Assembly: GCF_900108115.1 (NCBI RefSeq)
Contig: NZ_FTPU01000029.1
Location: forward strand, 1-38,702
Direction of reading: 5' to 3'
Source: Epilithonimonas bovis DSM 19482
GTDB taxonomy: Bacteria; Bacteroidota; Bacteroidia; Flavobacteriales; Weeksellaceae
DNA length: 38,702 nucleotides
The notes under the pieces were generated by a model that was not told the origin of the DNA, searched no databases, and was given only the letters and a program-made list of their open reading frames with translations. Numbering within the stretch: position 1 is the first letter of the stretch; every line of letters starts with the position of its first letter. The position numbers and the translations under genes were made by a program. Positions 25,027 through 34,500 of this stretch are shown here, piece by piece.

Positions 25027-25399
25027 CTACTCCACTGACTTAACCTTGAAACTTACCTTTGACTTTTTGTCGGCAATGTCAATTGTTTCACTCTGGAAAA
25101 GACCTTTCACAAAATTTTCCATTGCTTCAGGAATGTGAAACGACACCTGAAACTCCACTTCATTGCTCAATAACCGCAGCCGGTCACCTTGTATTTTGAA
25201 GGGGACGTTGAGCTGTGAAAAAGAAAACAGCTTCAATCCTTTTCCGTAACCTTTCTCATGCAAAAAAGCAGCATACTCTGTATCTCCCTTTGCTAAGATC
25301 TTATAAATTGCAGAAGATAATGGATATTGATAATTGATTGGAATAATTGATTGGAATAATTGCCGGAACCTGGGCATTAAGTTTAATTAAGAAAATCAT
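25027..25399 (-). pseudogene. cas6: Broken second cas6: frameshifted by a 13-bp duplication and lacking the C-terminal half
   Basis: From the ATG at 25397-25399 the frame reads MIFLIKLNAQVPAIIPIN, a good Cas6 N-terminus, and is thrown out of frame by a perfect 13-bp tandem duplication at 25336-25361. Removing one copy joins it to PINYQYPLSSAIYKILAKG and EYAAFLHEKGYGKG, classic Cas6 residues. The protein then stops at 25027 after about 120 residues, without the glycine-rich C-terminal loop. It belongs to a different Cas6 lineage from the intact cas6 at 24139, so it may be left over from another CRISPR-Cas locus. The open frame beginning at 25377 is an artefact of the frameshift. Confidence 0.88.
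25336..25361. repeat. 13-bp perfect tandem duplication in the broken cas6
   Basis: Two adjacent copies of GATTGGAATAATT occupy 25336-25348 and 25349-25361. The size is not a multiple of three, so it shifts the frame. Confidence 0.95.
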
Positions 25400-25503
25400 G
25401 GTATTAGTTATGCTGATAAATTTAGAATAAATTATTAAATATCAGCCCATCATCAGCAAATTATTATGAAAAATACAATTAAACAAGGAATAGTATTAAT
25501 GAT

Positions 25504-25602
25504 GTACTCGCTTCCTGATCTATTTTTCTGCGGTCGGCACTCGCTTCTCGATACATGTTCGTGTGGTTAGCACTCACTTCTCGATACATTTTTCTGCGAA
25601 AA
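25504..25602. repeat. Three tandem copies of a 33-bp repeat
   Basis: Copies start at 25504, 25537 and 25570, each opening with a form of GCACTCRCTTCTCGATACAT. The first copy is the most diverged. The unit, and the trailing CACTCGAAGTGACG, look like dispersed intergenic repeats seen in some Bacteroidota genomes. Confidence 0.8.
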
Positions 25603-25623
25603 ACACTCGAAGTGACGGAGGGA

Positions 25624-25827
25624 TTAGTTGGGGAGGATTTGGCGGACGGCGGCGGGATCCAGGCCGGCCCAAGTGCAGAACTCGTCTATGGTTATGAACT
25701 AGTGGTCCTGCTTGTTGAGGCTGCGCCGGATGATGTACATGATCTCGCGGCAATGGCGCTCACTGCGGCCAGTGATAAGCTGGATATCCTTCGGGTAAAT
25801 GCAGAGCCGGGTGAGTTTCGGTGCCAT
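25624..25827 (-). pseudogene. Small Bacteroidota helix-turn-helix-like protein gene with an internal amber codon
   Basis: The frame from the ATG at 25827 reads MAPKLTRLCIYPKDIQLITG then HCREIMYIIRRSLNKQDH, meets a TAG at 25699-25701 (codon 43), and continues in the same frame as FITIDEFCTWAGLDPAAV to a TAA at 25624. The two parts form a single 67-residue protein of a kind often seen in Bacteroidota mobile DNA. A CAG-to-TAG change is the simplest cause. A plus-strand ORF covering the same DNA (25555-25893) is a shadow. Confidence 0.75.
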
Positions 25828-26153
25828 ATTGCTGATTGTTACCCTACAAATTTGGGATATCACTGCCTATGTTTTTCAATAGTTTTTCGGTAGTACCGAA
25901 AGATTTTTTTGAGGGGTGAGGGAGTTGGAGAATTGGAGGTTTGAGGGTTTGGGTGAGAGATGATAGACGGATAGATGATAGACGAGCGGGTACGGATGAA
26001 TGATCAGTGATAAGTGATGGATGAGGGATGTGGGATGTGGGATGATGGATGATGGTTGATGGTTGATGGATGATGGTTGATGGATGCTTCGGCAAGCTCA
26101 GCATGACAGGTTTGGGAGTTGGAGGGATGTTGTTGAGCTGGGGAGCCACGGTA
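25828..26153. other. Non-coding stretch with GAT-rich low-complexity DNA
   Basis: No gene is seen. Around 26038-26083 the DNA is built of TGATGG-type units. At its right end lies a copy of a dispersed palindromic repeat (26083-26108). Low-complexity DNA here produces a meaningless minus-strand ORF. Confidence 0.7.
26083..26108. repeat. Dispersed repeat copy, inverted relative to the copies at 36227 and 36266
   Basis: GATGCTTCGGCAAGCTCAGC followed by ATGACA is the reverse complement of the type TGTCATGCTGAG-N-CGAAGCATC found at 36227-36254 and 36266-36293. Confidence 0.85.
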
Positions 26154-27001
26154 TTATTGATCTGACCTGTCAAGGTAATCCTGAAAGTTGCGGAGGATGA
26201 GATCCAGGAATTTGGTGCGGCGGGTCTTCCTGTTGCGCACTTCGGCTAATGTTTTGTGGTAGTTGCCGAGGTCTGTATGAAGGGACGCTTCTGCCCAACG
26301 GATGACCTCAGCCAACTCTATATTGCCACCGTTAAAACAGCCGGTGAGATGCAGGGAGAATAGCAATTCGGTAAGGGCTGCCTTGGATGCTGACCATGTG
26401 ACCATGCCGGCAAAGCTGTCTTCCTGCTGCCTGTTTTTGCTGTGCTTTGCGAGCCACTGCCGCAGGAATGCCTCATACTCTTCGAATGCCAGTATCCTGG
26501 CATCGACATGATCATGGGATGTGGCAAAACGGCTGTCGAAACTATGCAGGTCGGTTTCTAATGGTGTATAGAGGTCGTAGCGGCGGCGCAGGAAGTATTT
26601 GTCATCCAGGTAGGTAGCGCCACGTTTGTAATAGGCTACAAATTCTCTCTGATCCGAAAAGAATAATGGAGGTAATCCAGTTCATCATCGCAGATCCTGC
26701 GCAAAGCCTTGTAGCTGCCGTGGGGCCTGGTGGTAATGAGGGCCAAGATCTTTGAATATAAGATGAATTTTGCGGAAAAGCGGGGCTTAAGTATTTTGAA
26801 AAAGTATACTTCCTGCGCCGTGGCATCAAATGTGTGGTGTGCCACCATGCCCTTGAGGATGCTGATGGCCTGGTCTGCCTCCATCAGCAGATGCTGGTAC
26901 CTGGTGACGGGCGGCAGGTTTTCCCGTTCTTTTTTCTCTATGGTACGCAGAAGGCTCTGCCAGAGTTCTTCTGACTGTTTTAAAATCTCGTCTGTTGTCA
27001 T
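26154..27001 (-). pseudogene. rteC: RteC-like conjugative-element regulator, frameshifted
   Basis: The N-terminal part from 27001 reads MTTDEILKQSEELWQSLLRT ... DDELDYLHYS and stops out of frame at 26636. A one-base shift near 26657-26668 restores the frame to FFSDQREFVAYYKRGATYLD, RRRYDLYTPLETDLHSFDSR and the C-terminal part ending FLDLILRNFQDYLDRSDQ at 26154. The restored protein of about 282 residues matches RteC, the regulator that controls excision of Bacteroides conjugative transposons. Neither rteA/rteB nor transfer genes are present here, so it is an isolated remnant or a stand-alone homologue. Confidence 0.82.
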
Positions 27002-27040
27002 ATCATTGTTCCGGTTACTGTCGTTTTTTATGGATGCAGG

Positions 27041-28750
27041 TCAGGTTTTATCCTGTTCCTTTTTTATTTTGTTGATGAACTCATAGGGGGCGATACCATT
27101 GATTCTACGGAAATGCTTAGCAAAAGTCTTTCTAGAAGCTATACCACAGCATTTTGCCAATGCATCAACAGAGTAGCTGCGATAGATGCGGTCTTCTGTC
27201 AATCTTTTTGTGATGTATACAATCCTTAATGAGTTGATATATTGTGGAAAGGACATATGTTTGTGCTTATTAATGATGCTGGACAAATAGGATCGATTGG
27301 TACCCAGTTCTCTTGCCAGTTCTGTTACATTAACGTCCTCTTTCAGAAACTCTTTGCTTCTTTCAAAATCCCTGAGTTTTGCCAGTATATGGGCTACATT
27401 AGGCCGCTGCTCCTTTTTGCCGGATTTATTATGCCCCTCTTCATTAAGCCTTTCAGAATTGCCTTTTCCGGTACGACAGACCGACCAAACCCGACCTTGC
27501 CCCACTCTTTTTCTTACCATAACGATTACTACCAGCCCAATCCCAAAGGTGGTACCAATCATTATTGCTGCATCCCCCATCCACTCTTCCTTATCCATGC
27601 GTGTTAACAACCTTAGGTTTTCCATTCTCAGCGTGGCAGCATCATAATCCGTAAATGTCTTCTTTGGCAGAATAGCGAAGTTCTTAATAATGCTGCTATC
27701 CGCACTCATAAGCTGGGCCGTATAGAAATTAACACCCTGTGTGTTGTTATTTTTGCGAGCCTCATTGATCAGCATGGCATAGGCGGAACGGATCTCAGGG
27801 CTAAGATAACCTGTTGCGCTAAAAACGGAGTCAATTTTTGTAAAGTAAAGGATTGCCGTTTTTTGGTTTCCCAGAGCCCTGTAGGAATGCCCCATGTAAT
27901 AGCATGCCACCGAAAAATTGGCAGCATCCTGCAGGCGGCGTAATTCGGGTAAGGCTTTTCGCAGCCAAAAGATGGCGCGATTATCCCCTCCCTGCAGATG
28001 ATCAATAATACCTCTCTCTTTATCCATGTAAGCCTGCTCCTGCCCAAAGCCCTGCTGCCTGCCTATGGCACTGCTACCTGTTTCGCACAGGGCTGCAGCC
28101 TCCTTCCATTTGTTTTGCCGCCTGTAGATCATAATGACCTGGTGTAAGCAGTTGAGATAAGCCCTGGTATGATTAAAGTAACTGACAGAGCCTATATCTG
28201 CAGACCTTTTTTCCTGAAAGTAGCGTAGCGCATTCTCAAAATGGACCAGTGCTTCTGTATCGTAGCCCAAATAGCTTTTTATCACGCCAATCTGATATTC
28301 TATGTGATGAAAAAGATAGGCGTCCTTTTGCAATGTTGAATATTGATAGGCCTGAATATAATCGTCCAGTGCAGCCCTGTAGTTTTTAAAATTGAAAGCA
28401 TAAATTATCCCTCTCCCGAGCCAGGCATCAGCAATCAGATCTGGTTTTGCAGTGCTTTTGGCGACAGCCAATATGCTATCCGCATACCTGAGTTTGATTT
28501 TTTTTTCGGGTGTAAAGAATACCGCATCTTCATAGGCCCAAAGCAATGCCCGGGTATTCCCGTTTGTTTTTGCAGTGGCAATGTTGTTGCGTACGAATGG
28601 CATCGCACGCCTGTCGTTTTCTAAAAACGCGCTGTAACGGCTCTCAATTTTGTAATAAATTTCTTCATCTCCTGACTTTGCATCGATCCTGAGCCCCAAA
28701 AAGAGCATCATTGGGAGTAATAATCTGAGTAACATGGCACATTTTATCAA
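27041..28750 (-). CDS. TPR-repeat membrane sensor with C-terminal AraC-type DNA-binding domain
   Basis: A 569-residue protein with a signal sequence (MLLRLLLPMMLFLGLRIDA), followed by tetratricopeptide-type repeats over about residues 30-370 (for example AALDDYIQAYQYSTLQKDAY and FSVACYYMGHSYRALGNQKT). One membrane helix lies near 390-412 (AAIMIGTTFGIGLVVIVMV). A cytosolic AraC helix-turn-helix occupies the last 110 residues (VTELARELGTNRSYLSSIIN and LAKCCGIASRKTFAKHFRR). This architecture is common in Bacteroidota as a one-protein periplasm-to-DNA sensor. It lies next to small secreted peptides and a SusC/SusD operon and may regulate them. Confidence 0.9.
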   Translation of the reverse strand: MIKCAMLLRLLLPMMLFLGLRIDAKSGDEEIYYKIESRYSAFLENDRRAMPFVRNNIATAKTNGNTRALLWAYEDAVFFTPEKKIKLRYADSILAVAKSTAKPDLIADAWLGRGIIYAFNFKNYRAALDDYIQAYQYSTLQKDAYLFHHIEYQIGVIKSYLGYDTEALVHFENALRYFQEKRSADIGSVSYFNHTRAYLNCLHQVIMIYRRQNKWKEAAALCETGSSAIGRQQGFGQEQAYMDKERGIIDHLQGGDNRAIFWLRKALPELRRLQDAANFSVACYYMGHSYRALGNQKTAILYFTKIDSVFSATGYLSPEIRSAYAMLINEARKNNNTQGVNFYTAQLMSADSSIIKNFAILPKKTFTDYDAATLRMENLRLLTRMDKEEWMGDAAIMIGTTFGIGLVVIVMVRKRVGQGRVWSVCRTGKGNSERLNEEGHNKSGKKEQRPNVAHILAKLRDFERSKEFLKEDVNVTELARELGTNRSYLSSIINKHKHMSFPQYINSLRIVYITKRLTEDRIYRSYSVDALAKCCGIASRKTFAKHFRRINGIAPYEFINKIKKEQDKT

Positions 28751-28995
28751 TTTTTAACATAAAATAATGGTTTTTGGTAAAAAAAAAATTACCTAATGTA
28801 AATATAGTTAAGAATACTTTAATGAAGCCTACCTGAGATTTGCATTAGACGCAACGCCTGTCCCCCATCGTCAATTCTTAGGTTACAATTGGTAAAACGG
28901 GACAATACTTTCTTGCCTAAAAAGAAAAGTGCCCCTACTTTGGACACAGAATTCAATAATCCTTTCCGGCGCCGGATTAAAAACCAATTAACATT
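28751..28995. other. Intergenic region between divergent regulator and small secreted protein
   Basis: 245 bp without a supported gene. It contains an A-run near 28780 and must hold both divergent promoters. No exact TAnnTTTG box was found by eye. Confidence 0.5.
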
Positions 28996-29250
28996 ATGAA
29001 ACAATTATTTTTTGTTGCCAGCAGCATGATTGTGCTGGCATGGGTAAACTGCCGGAAAGACCAAAATCTTATTAATAAAAATATAGCAGTTGCTGCTATA
29101 AGCCCCTCTCATTATGACCACGTGCCTTTATATGGCAATACCGAGGAGGGTGATGAGACAAAACACAAGGACCGTAAGCAATGGCCAACCGTGAAGGGCC
29201 AATTGATACAGCATTACGAAGAAATCAATAACAAGGCTCACCTATGTTGA
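28996..29250 (+). CDS. Small secreted protein of unknown function
   Basis: 84 residues starting with a signal sequence (MKQLFFVASSMIVLAWVNC); the cysteine could be a lipid site, but the box is poor. The rest is polar (YGNTEEGDETKHKDRKQWPT) and ends in NNKAHLC. It overlaps the next ORF by 7 bp, so the two could be parts of one frameshifted gene or a translationally coupled pair. No family is recognised. Confidence 0.5.
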   Translation: MKQLFFVASSMIVLAWVNCRKDQNLINKNIAVAAISPSHYDHVPLYGNTEEGDETKHKDRKQWPTVKGQLIQHYEEINNKAHLC

Positions 29251-29462
29251 ACGGGGAACCCTGTCCCGTGAGCGGCCTTTGGGAAACTGTTGGCAACCCA
29301 CATACGACAAGATTGATCTGTAAGGGGGAACTGATGCCCGACTATATGGGAAAAGCGGTACAGTGGCAACTGATCAAGCGTGATGATAAGAACATCAATG
29401 ATAAAGCAGCTGTTGCCCCACCAGAGGCAAGTGATGGAAGCCCCCATAAACAGGAGCGCTGA
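29244..29462 (+). CDS. Small protein with CPxSGxW ... GExMPDY pattern
   Basis: 72 residues reading EPCPVSGLWETVGNPHTTRL then CKGELMPDYMGKAVQWQLIK. The CP-x-SG-x-W and GE-x-MP pattern resembles small modules found beside polymorphic toxin and secretion genes, but no firm family match can be claimed. The first ATG overlaps the previous ORF (ATG inside CTATGTTGA). The C-terminus is charged and low in complexity (DGSPHKQER). Confidence 0.5.
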   Translation: MLNGEPCPVSGLWETVGNPHTTRLICKGELMPDYMGKAVQWQLIKRDDKNINDKAAVAPPEASDGSPHKQER

Positions 29463-29780
29463 AGAATCGGCCCATTGCTACAGAGCGTTATCCTGTGACT
29501 GTATGACAGCGCAGCCGGATGCTGCGGAAGAATTGATTGGCTATGTATAATATTTTCACCTTAGAACCGGCGGCCGAAAGCCGCCCGGACCCCAAAGTTT
29601 CTTACTCATTTTTAACCATCAGACCGCCTCGGGAAGCGGAAATGCAACAGGTGAAGGTACGGCAGCCCCAGGCTTTATGCGTACATAATTATCTAAGACA
29701 CTGCTGCATGGTTCCAAGCCCCGGATGGTCTACTAAAGTTTTTACGGTAATCTTTTTTGATGTATAAAAAGACCAATGAT
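29463..29780. other. Intergenic region with fragmentary short ORFs
   Basis: No convincing gene. A 76-codon ORF at 29537-29767 has no recognisable features, and another frame gives a short glycine-rich tail (SGSGNATGEGTAAPGFMRT). The region could be a decayed gene between the two peptide genes. Confidence 0.4.
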
Positions 29781-30101
29781 ATGAAAAGAAATACAATCCT
29801 AAATGTGAGCGTTGCCGTCGCTGTGTTTTTTACGGCAGCTATTGGTGCTATGTCTTTTAAGAAGAGTGGCAATAAAGCTGCGAAGGTTGCTACGATCTAT
29901 TATTATAACAGCACTGACACATCGCCAGGTGCATTTTCTAATGTTGCCAATTGGAGCACCAGTGGTGTTGCAGACTGTTTAGAAAGCGGGACACGCCCTT
30001 GCCGGATGGTCGTACAGGAAGGCCAGACTCTTGAAGATCAAATAGGAGGCCTTTCAAATGCTGCAGTACTTAATATTCATCCCGATGAGAGGAAACCATA
30101 A
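29781..30101 (+). CDS. Small secreted protein, DUF6520-like
   Basis: 106 residues from the ATG at 29781 (a longer start at 29757 is less likely). It has a signal peptide (NTILNVSVAVAVFFTAAIGA), the segment VATIYYYNSTDTSPGAFSNV and two cysteines spaced as ADCLESGTRPCRMV. That layout resembles the short secreted DUF6520 proteins of Bacteroidota. It precedes a bidirectional terminator and lies back-to-back with the SusCD operon. Confidence 0.55.
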   Translation: MKRNTILNVSVAVAVFFTAAIGAMSFKKSGNKAAKVATIYYYNSTDTSPGAFSNVANWSTSGVADCLESGTRPCRMVVQEGQTLEDQIGGLSNAAVLNIHPDERKP

Positions 30102-30115
30102 TAGTTATTAGTCAA

Positions 30116-30152
30116 ATAAAGAAGGTTGACAATATTTGTCAACCTTTCTTTT
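30116..30152. terminator. Bidirectional terminator between the convergent small protein and susD
   Basis: GGTTGACAA / TTGTCAACC with a TAT loop, flanked by an A run on the left and a T run on the right, so it works in both directions. Confidence 0.92.
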
Positions 30153-30156
30153 TATA

Positions 30157-31503
30157 CTATCTTTTGTTCTGTTGTAGTCCAGACAATGAAATGACATCTT
30201 CTGGAATTGCGACGGCATAACGCAGATCATTGGGTGCCAAAGTAAAAGTTTGGCCATTAACTGTTCTTGTAAGTGTGATTGCAGCACCATCTCTGTTGAA
30301 TCTTTTGAGATCCGGCCATCGAATACCTCTAAGTAACAATTCTTTTCTTCTCTCCAGCAGTATCAATTGCAAAGGATCTGGGTAAGAAGTTACCGTAAAA
30401 GGTATAAATGTTTCTTTTCTCCATCTAGTTTTAAGTAAATTATTTAAAAAAAGAAGAGCTTCAGAACTATTGTTTTTTCTTGCATAACATTCTGCCACTA
30501 TAAGATAAAGCTCATCCATAGTGACACTACATGCGGATCCGTTTGCATTACTATAATACCCCTTAAAGAAGATCTCGCCAGATGTTCCGATGTTGAAAAA
30601 AACTTTTTTACGCAGGTCGTTATCATCGTACATACTGTACACAGACAATGGGATCTTAGCCGGAATAAGGTGGGTTTCATATTTCATTGGTGCCCAAAAC
30701 AGCACCTCACTATTTCTATCCGCAATAGGATACTGTTTTGTATAATCTATATCATTATAATCCATTAATGTATTCGGTAATAAACCTATCGCAAGCAATG
30801 CATTTTCAAGAGATTTGGAATAATCGCCCATAAACAGATAGGTGCGAGCAAGTAACCCATAAGCCGCAGATCTCGACATTCGGGTAACTGCGACCTGCTT
30901 GACGGGAAGTAATTGGATTGCCGCATAAAGGTCGTTAATGATTTGGTTATAAGTCTCTTTGAGTGTGGCTCTCGTGGAAGGGATATTCATGTCCGGATCC
31001 ATCCGCAGCGGCAATCCCGGCAAAGAAGACGCCGTCTCGCCTTTATAAGCGAGGCACCAAATCTGAGCGGCATCAAGATATCGCGCTGCCCTAACAGCCA
31101 GAGCCTGCCCTTTAACGTTATCAGCCTCCGACCCCGTCAGTTTTTTATCAGCCAGATTAAAAAGTACTGTATTGCAAATGTAAATGGTGCGGTAGCAATT
31201 CTGCCAATCATTGCCTTCGGTAGCGGGCTTTGCAACATAGTCCGGCTGCCAGGTATAGAGCCTGCGGTCTTGTTCGGCACCCAGAGCAGCAAAATCCGCA
31301 TCCGTCAAATAGAAATCATCTGCGCTTGTTTCACCGCTGCTGGCGAATTGTGTATTTATAAATCCGCCGGTATCCAACAGAGCCTGATTATCTGCCACTG
31401 TTTCGGGAACGGCCAGTTTCATGTCAGATTTTTCGTCCAGAAAATCACTACAGGATAAGACGGACAGGAGAAAAGTAAAATAAAATATTAGTCTGTGTCT
31501 CAT
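30157..31503 (-). CDS. SusD/RagB-family outer-membrane nutrient-binding lipoprotein
   Basis: 448 residues with a lipoprotein signal (FTFLLSVLSCSDFLDEKSD, Cys 18 approximately). The helical TPR-like SusD core includes VKGQALAVRAARYLDAAQIW and the C-terminal ILLERRKELLLRGIRWPDLK, the typical RagB/SusD signature. It forms the lid on the SusC transporter, encoded immediately upstream (12-bp gap). The substrate is not predictable; no glycan hydrolase is near. Confidence 0.95.
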   Translation of the reverse strand: MRHRLIFYFTFLLSVLSCSDFLDEKSDMKLAVPETVADNQALLDTGGFINTQFASSGETSADDFYLTDADFAALGAEQDRRLYTWQPDYVAKPATEGNDWQNCYRTIYICNTVLFNLADKKLTGSEADNVKGQALAVRAARYLDAAQIWCLAYKGETASSLPGLPLRMDPDMNIPSTRATLKETYNQIINDLYAAIQLLPVKQVAVTRMSRSAAYGLLARTYLFMGDYSKSLENALLAIGLLPNTLMDYNDIDYTKQYPIADRNSEVLFWAPMKYETHLIPAKIPLSVYSMYDDNDLRKKVFFNIGTSGEIFFKGYYSNANGSACSVTMDELYLIVAECYARKNNSSEALLFLNNLLKTRWRKETFIPFTVTSYPDPLQLILLERRKELLLRGIRWPDLKRFNRDGAAITLTRTVNGQTFTLAPNDLRYAVAIPEDVISLSGLQQNKR

Positions 31504-31514
31504 AATAATAAAAT

Positions 31515-34500
31515 TTAAAATTGGGCACGCATGCCGATCGTGTATGTAAGAGGTGGCGTAAGCATAAAATTGCCGATGTTATAATCCGGATCACGGCCAC
31601 TTTTTGAAGCCTGCCAAAGAATCCCCAGATTGCTAAGATTGGTATAAATCTGCATTGATGTAAAAGGCATGCCCTGCCATTGCTTTTTGCTAAGGTCATA
31701 AGAAAGATTGATGTACTGTAAACGGATGTGGTCGCCCTTCTCTACCAAAGCTGCCGAACCTGCATAAAAGGCATCTCGGCTTGTATTGGAAACATAGAGG
31801 TTAGACGGCACCTGTGTCCAGATTTCATCACCCGGTTTTTGCCACCTTAGAGCGTAATCGCTGTGTCCCAGCCAATCTCTGTAAAGGGCGGTATAGTTAA
31901 TGGAAGACCTCCTGAACCAATAGCCTAATTTATAAGTCATACCGACATCCAGCGTGAAATTATGGTAATTAAAACTATTGGTAAAATTACCATAGGTTAC
32001 CGGAACCGCAGAGCCGAAATATTGCAGGTCATCTACTGTAGTGCCGGTGCCGGTAATGCGCGCATAGTCCTTGCTGACAGCACCATTGAGGTAACCCATA
32101 GGATCACCTGTCTGAGGATCCAGCCCAGCCCATTGGTAGCCAAATACCGAATAGACCGGTTTGCCTTCTACGCCCGATATGGGAACAGAAGCCTGTACAA
32201 ACTGATTACCATATCTTGAACTGAGGTAATAAGTGGTCACCTTATCGCGGTAGTGTGTCATGTTGAATGTCGTATTCCATTTAAAGACTCCGACTGTATT
32301 ACGGCTGTGTAATGCTATGTCTACCCCTTCACCCTGCATAGCGGCCACATTATAAACCATGGATGTAATGCCCGTGGTATAGTCTATGGGGTTTTCGCCA
32401 AAAAGATGATCTCCTTTTTTCCTGTACCATTCCACGCTACCTGCCAATCGCCCGTTGCGTGACGTAAAATCTACGCCCAGGTTGAGCACATTGGTCGTTT
32501 CCCATTTCAAATCCGGATTATAGTAATTGGTAATGGTTGCTCTGGGTGTCCCTGTGTAGGGCGAAACTGTTGACTGAAAGCCTATGGTGCTTACGGCAAC
32601 CATAGCCGGATTGATATTGCCGTTGAAGCCATAGGAAGCCCTCAGTTTAAGCCCCGGCAGCCATGCGATGTTATAAAAAGGTTCTGAAGAGAGATTCCAT
32701 GCCAGTCCTGCTGACCAGAAGGGATTCCACAGGTCATTGGTTTTGAGGCCAAACAGGTTGCTGGCATCCCTTCTTGCGCTGCCGGATATGGTGTAGCGGT
32801 TCATGAAAGTGTAGGCCGCATTGGTATACAGTGATACAAACCGGTTTGTTGTCTTGCTAAAATAACTATTGCCATCCAGTGTAGAACTGCCTCCAATCAA
32901 CCTAGGAAGTGTGGCATTGTAATCTACATCTACAAAAGTTAACTGATTTTGATTATAACCATAATAGCGGTTGCTGAGCGACGATGTGGTGATATCCCGG
33001 GCTTCTGCCCCGGCTATTGCAGCAATGGTATGGTTCCCAAAGTTGCGGTTGTAATTGAGCTGACCCCGGATGTTCTGCACGGATGTATCTGAATCTGCCC
33101 TATCAAAAACACTGCCTCTCGGAACATTATATTTTGCCGTACCATCTGTATTAAGCACCGTAAAGAGGTTGGTATAATTGCGGGTATAGTAGCTCTGCTC
33201 ATCATAAAGCATTTCTGAAATACCATCTCTTTTCTGCCACTGGTAACGCAGCTCTGCATCCAAACCTTTTATAATCCTGTAAGTAAGCCCGGCGTTTAGC
33301 AGCCATTCTGTTGTTGTATTGGTATTTTGGTTATGCTGCCAATCTGTGAGCGGATAATAGTTCCAGTCCAGAAGGCGCCCGTTGCCTAAGCCTGTTTTAT
33401 AATCCTGATTGTAGGTGCGGTATACGGCCAGCGGATTACCATTTTTATCAGCCAGCTGCATGTATGGCAAGCCGTTGCTTTTCACCACAATACTACCATA
33501 GCTGCTGCGGCCGCTCTCTGTAGACGACCGGATCATCCAAACCCCTGTATCGACGGTGAGCCCCTGTAATGGCTTCCATGTGTTTTGAAAGCGGAGGCTG
33601 AGCCTTTGGTATTTTTCGCCCAGGTTCCCGGAATTATCGTCATAGCCCAGTGAGGAAGACCATGCCATCGTTTTGCTGCCTGCGGAAAGATTAAGCGCAT
33701 ACTGCCGGTTCTCTAATGGCAGGTACATGTATTTGCGGTAATCATCCCGCACATCCACCGCCCGCAGCGCATCAATCTGCTGCTGGGCATAAGCCTGCGT
33801 GACCTGCCCGTTTTTAGCTTTGTTCAGCAGATCTACTACCGGCGAGAGGACGGTATGCTGGGAGGAGCTGATATCGGTATTGTAAAAGCCTTTGCTAAAA
33901 AGCACCTGCTCTACATCGATAAAGTCTGAAGTGCTGATCACCGGCAAATAGCCCAGGTCGGGCTTACCACTCAAAGTAAGTGAGGTGTTGAGTGTTACTC
34001 TTAGCGGCTGCTCTGTACTTGCTTTTTTTGTAGTGATCACCACTACACCATTAGCCGCCCTTGCACCCCATATACTGGCAGCTGCGGCATCTTTGAGAAT
34101 GGTAATGCTCTCCACAGTATTGGGGTTGATGTTTTTGATATCCCCCTCGTAAGGAAAATTATCTACTACGATGAGGGGTGACTTTGGACCGCGGATGGTG
34201 CTGAGACCACGGACCATGACCTGCTCCTGGCCATTAGCAGTCCCACGATCTGTAATAATACCGTTGGCGGCTGCCGACAAGCGATCCAGAATATTGACAC
34301 TGACCTGGCGATCCAGATCCCTACTGCCCACTACAGAAAATGAACCCGTAGCCCGTTCTTTTGGAAGCTTCTGATAGCCGGTGGTCAGCGTAAGCTCCTC
34401 CAGATCATTGATCTTTTCTGCAAGTACAATATGCAATGGTTTTTTAAGAGGCAGCTGTACGTCAACGGTAATGGCCTGATAACCCTCTTTGCGTATTGAC

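Noticed and set aside
25555-25893. 112-codon plus-strand ORF
   Set aside because: It is the shadow of the minus-strand small gene with the amber codon.
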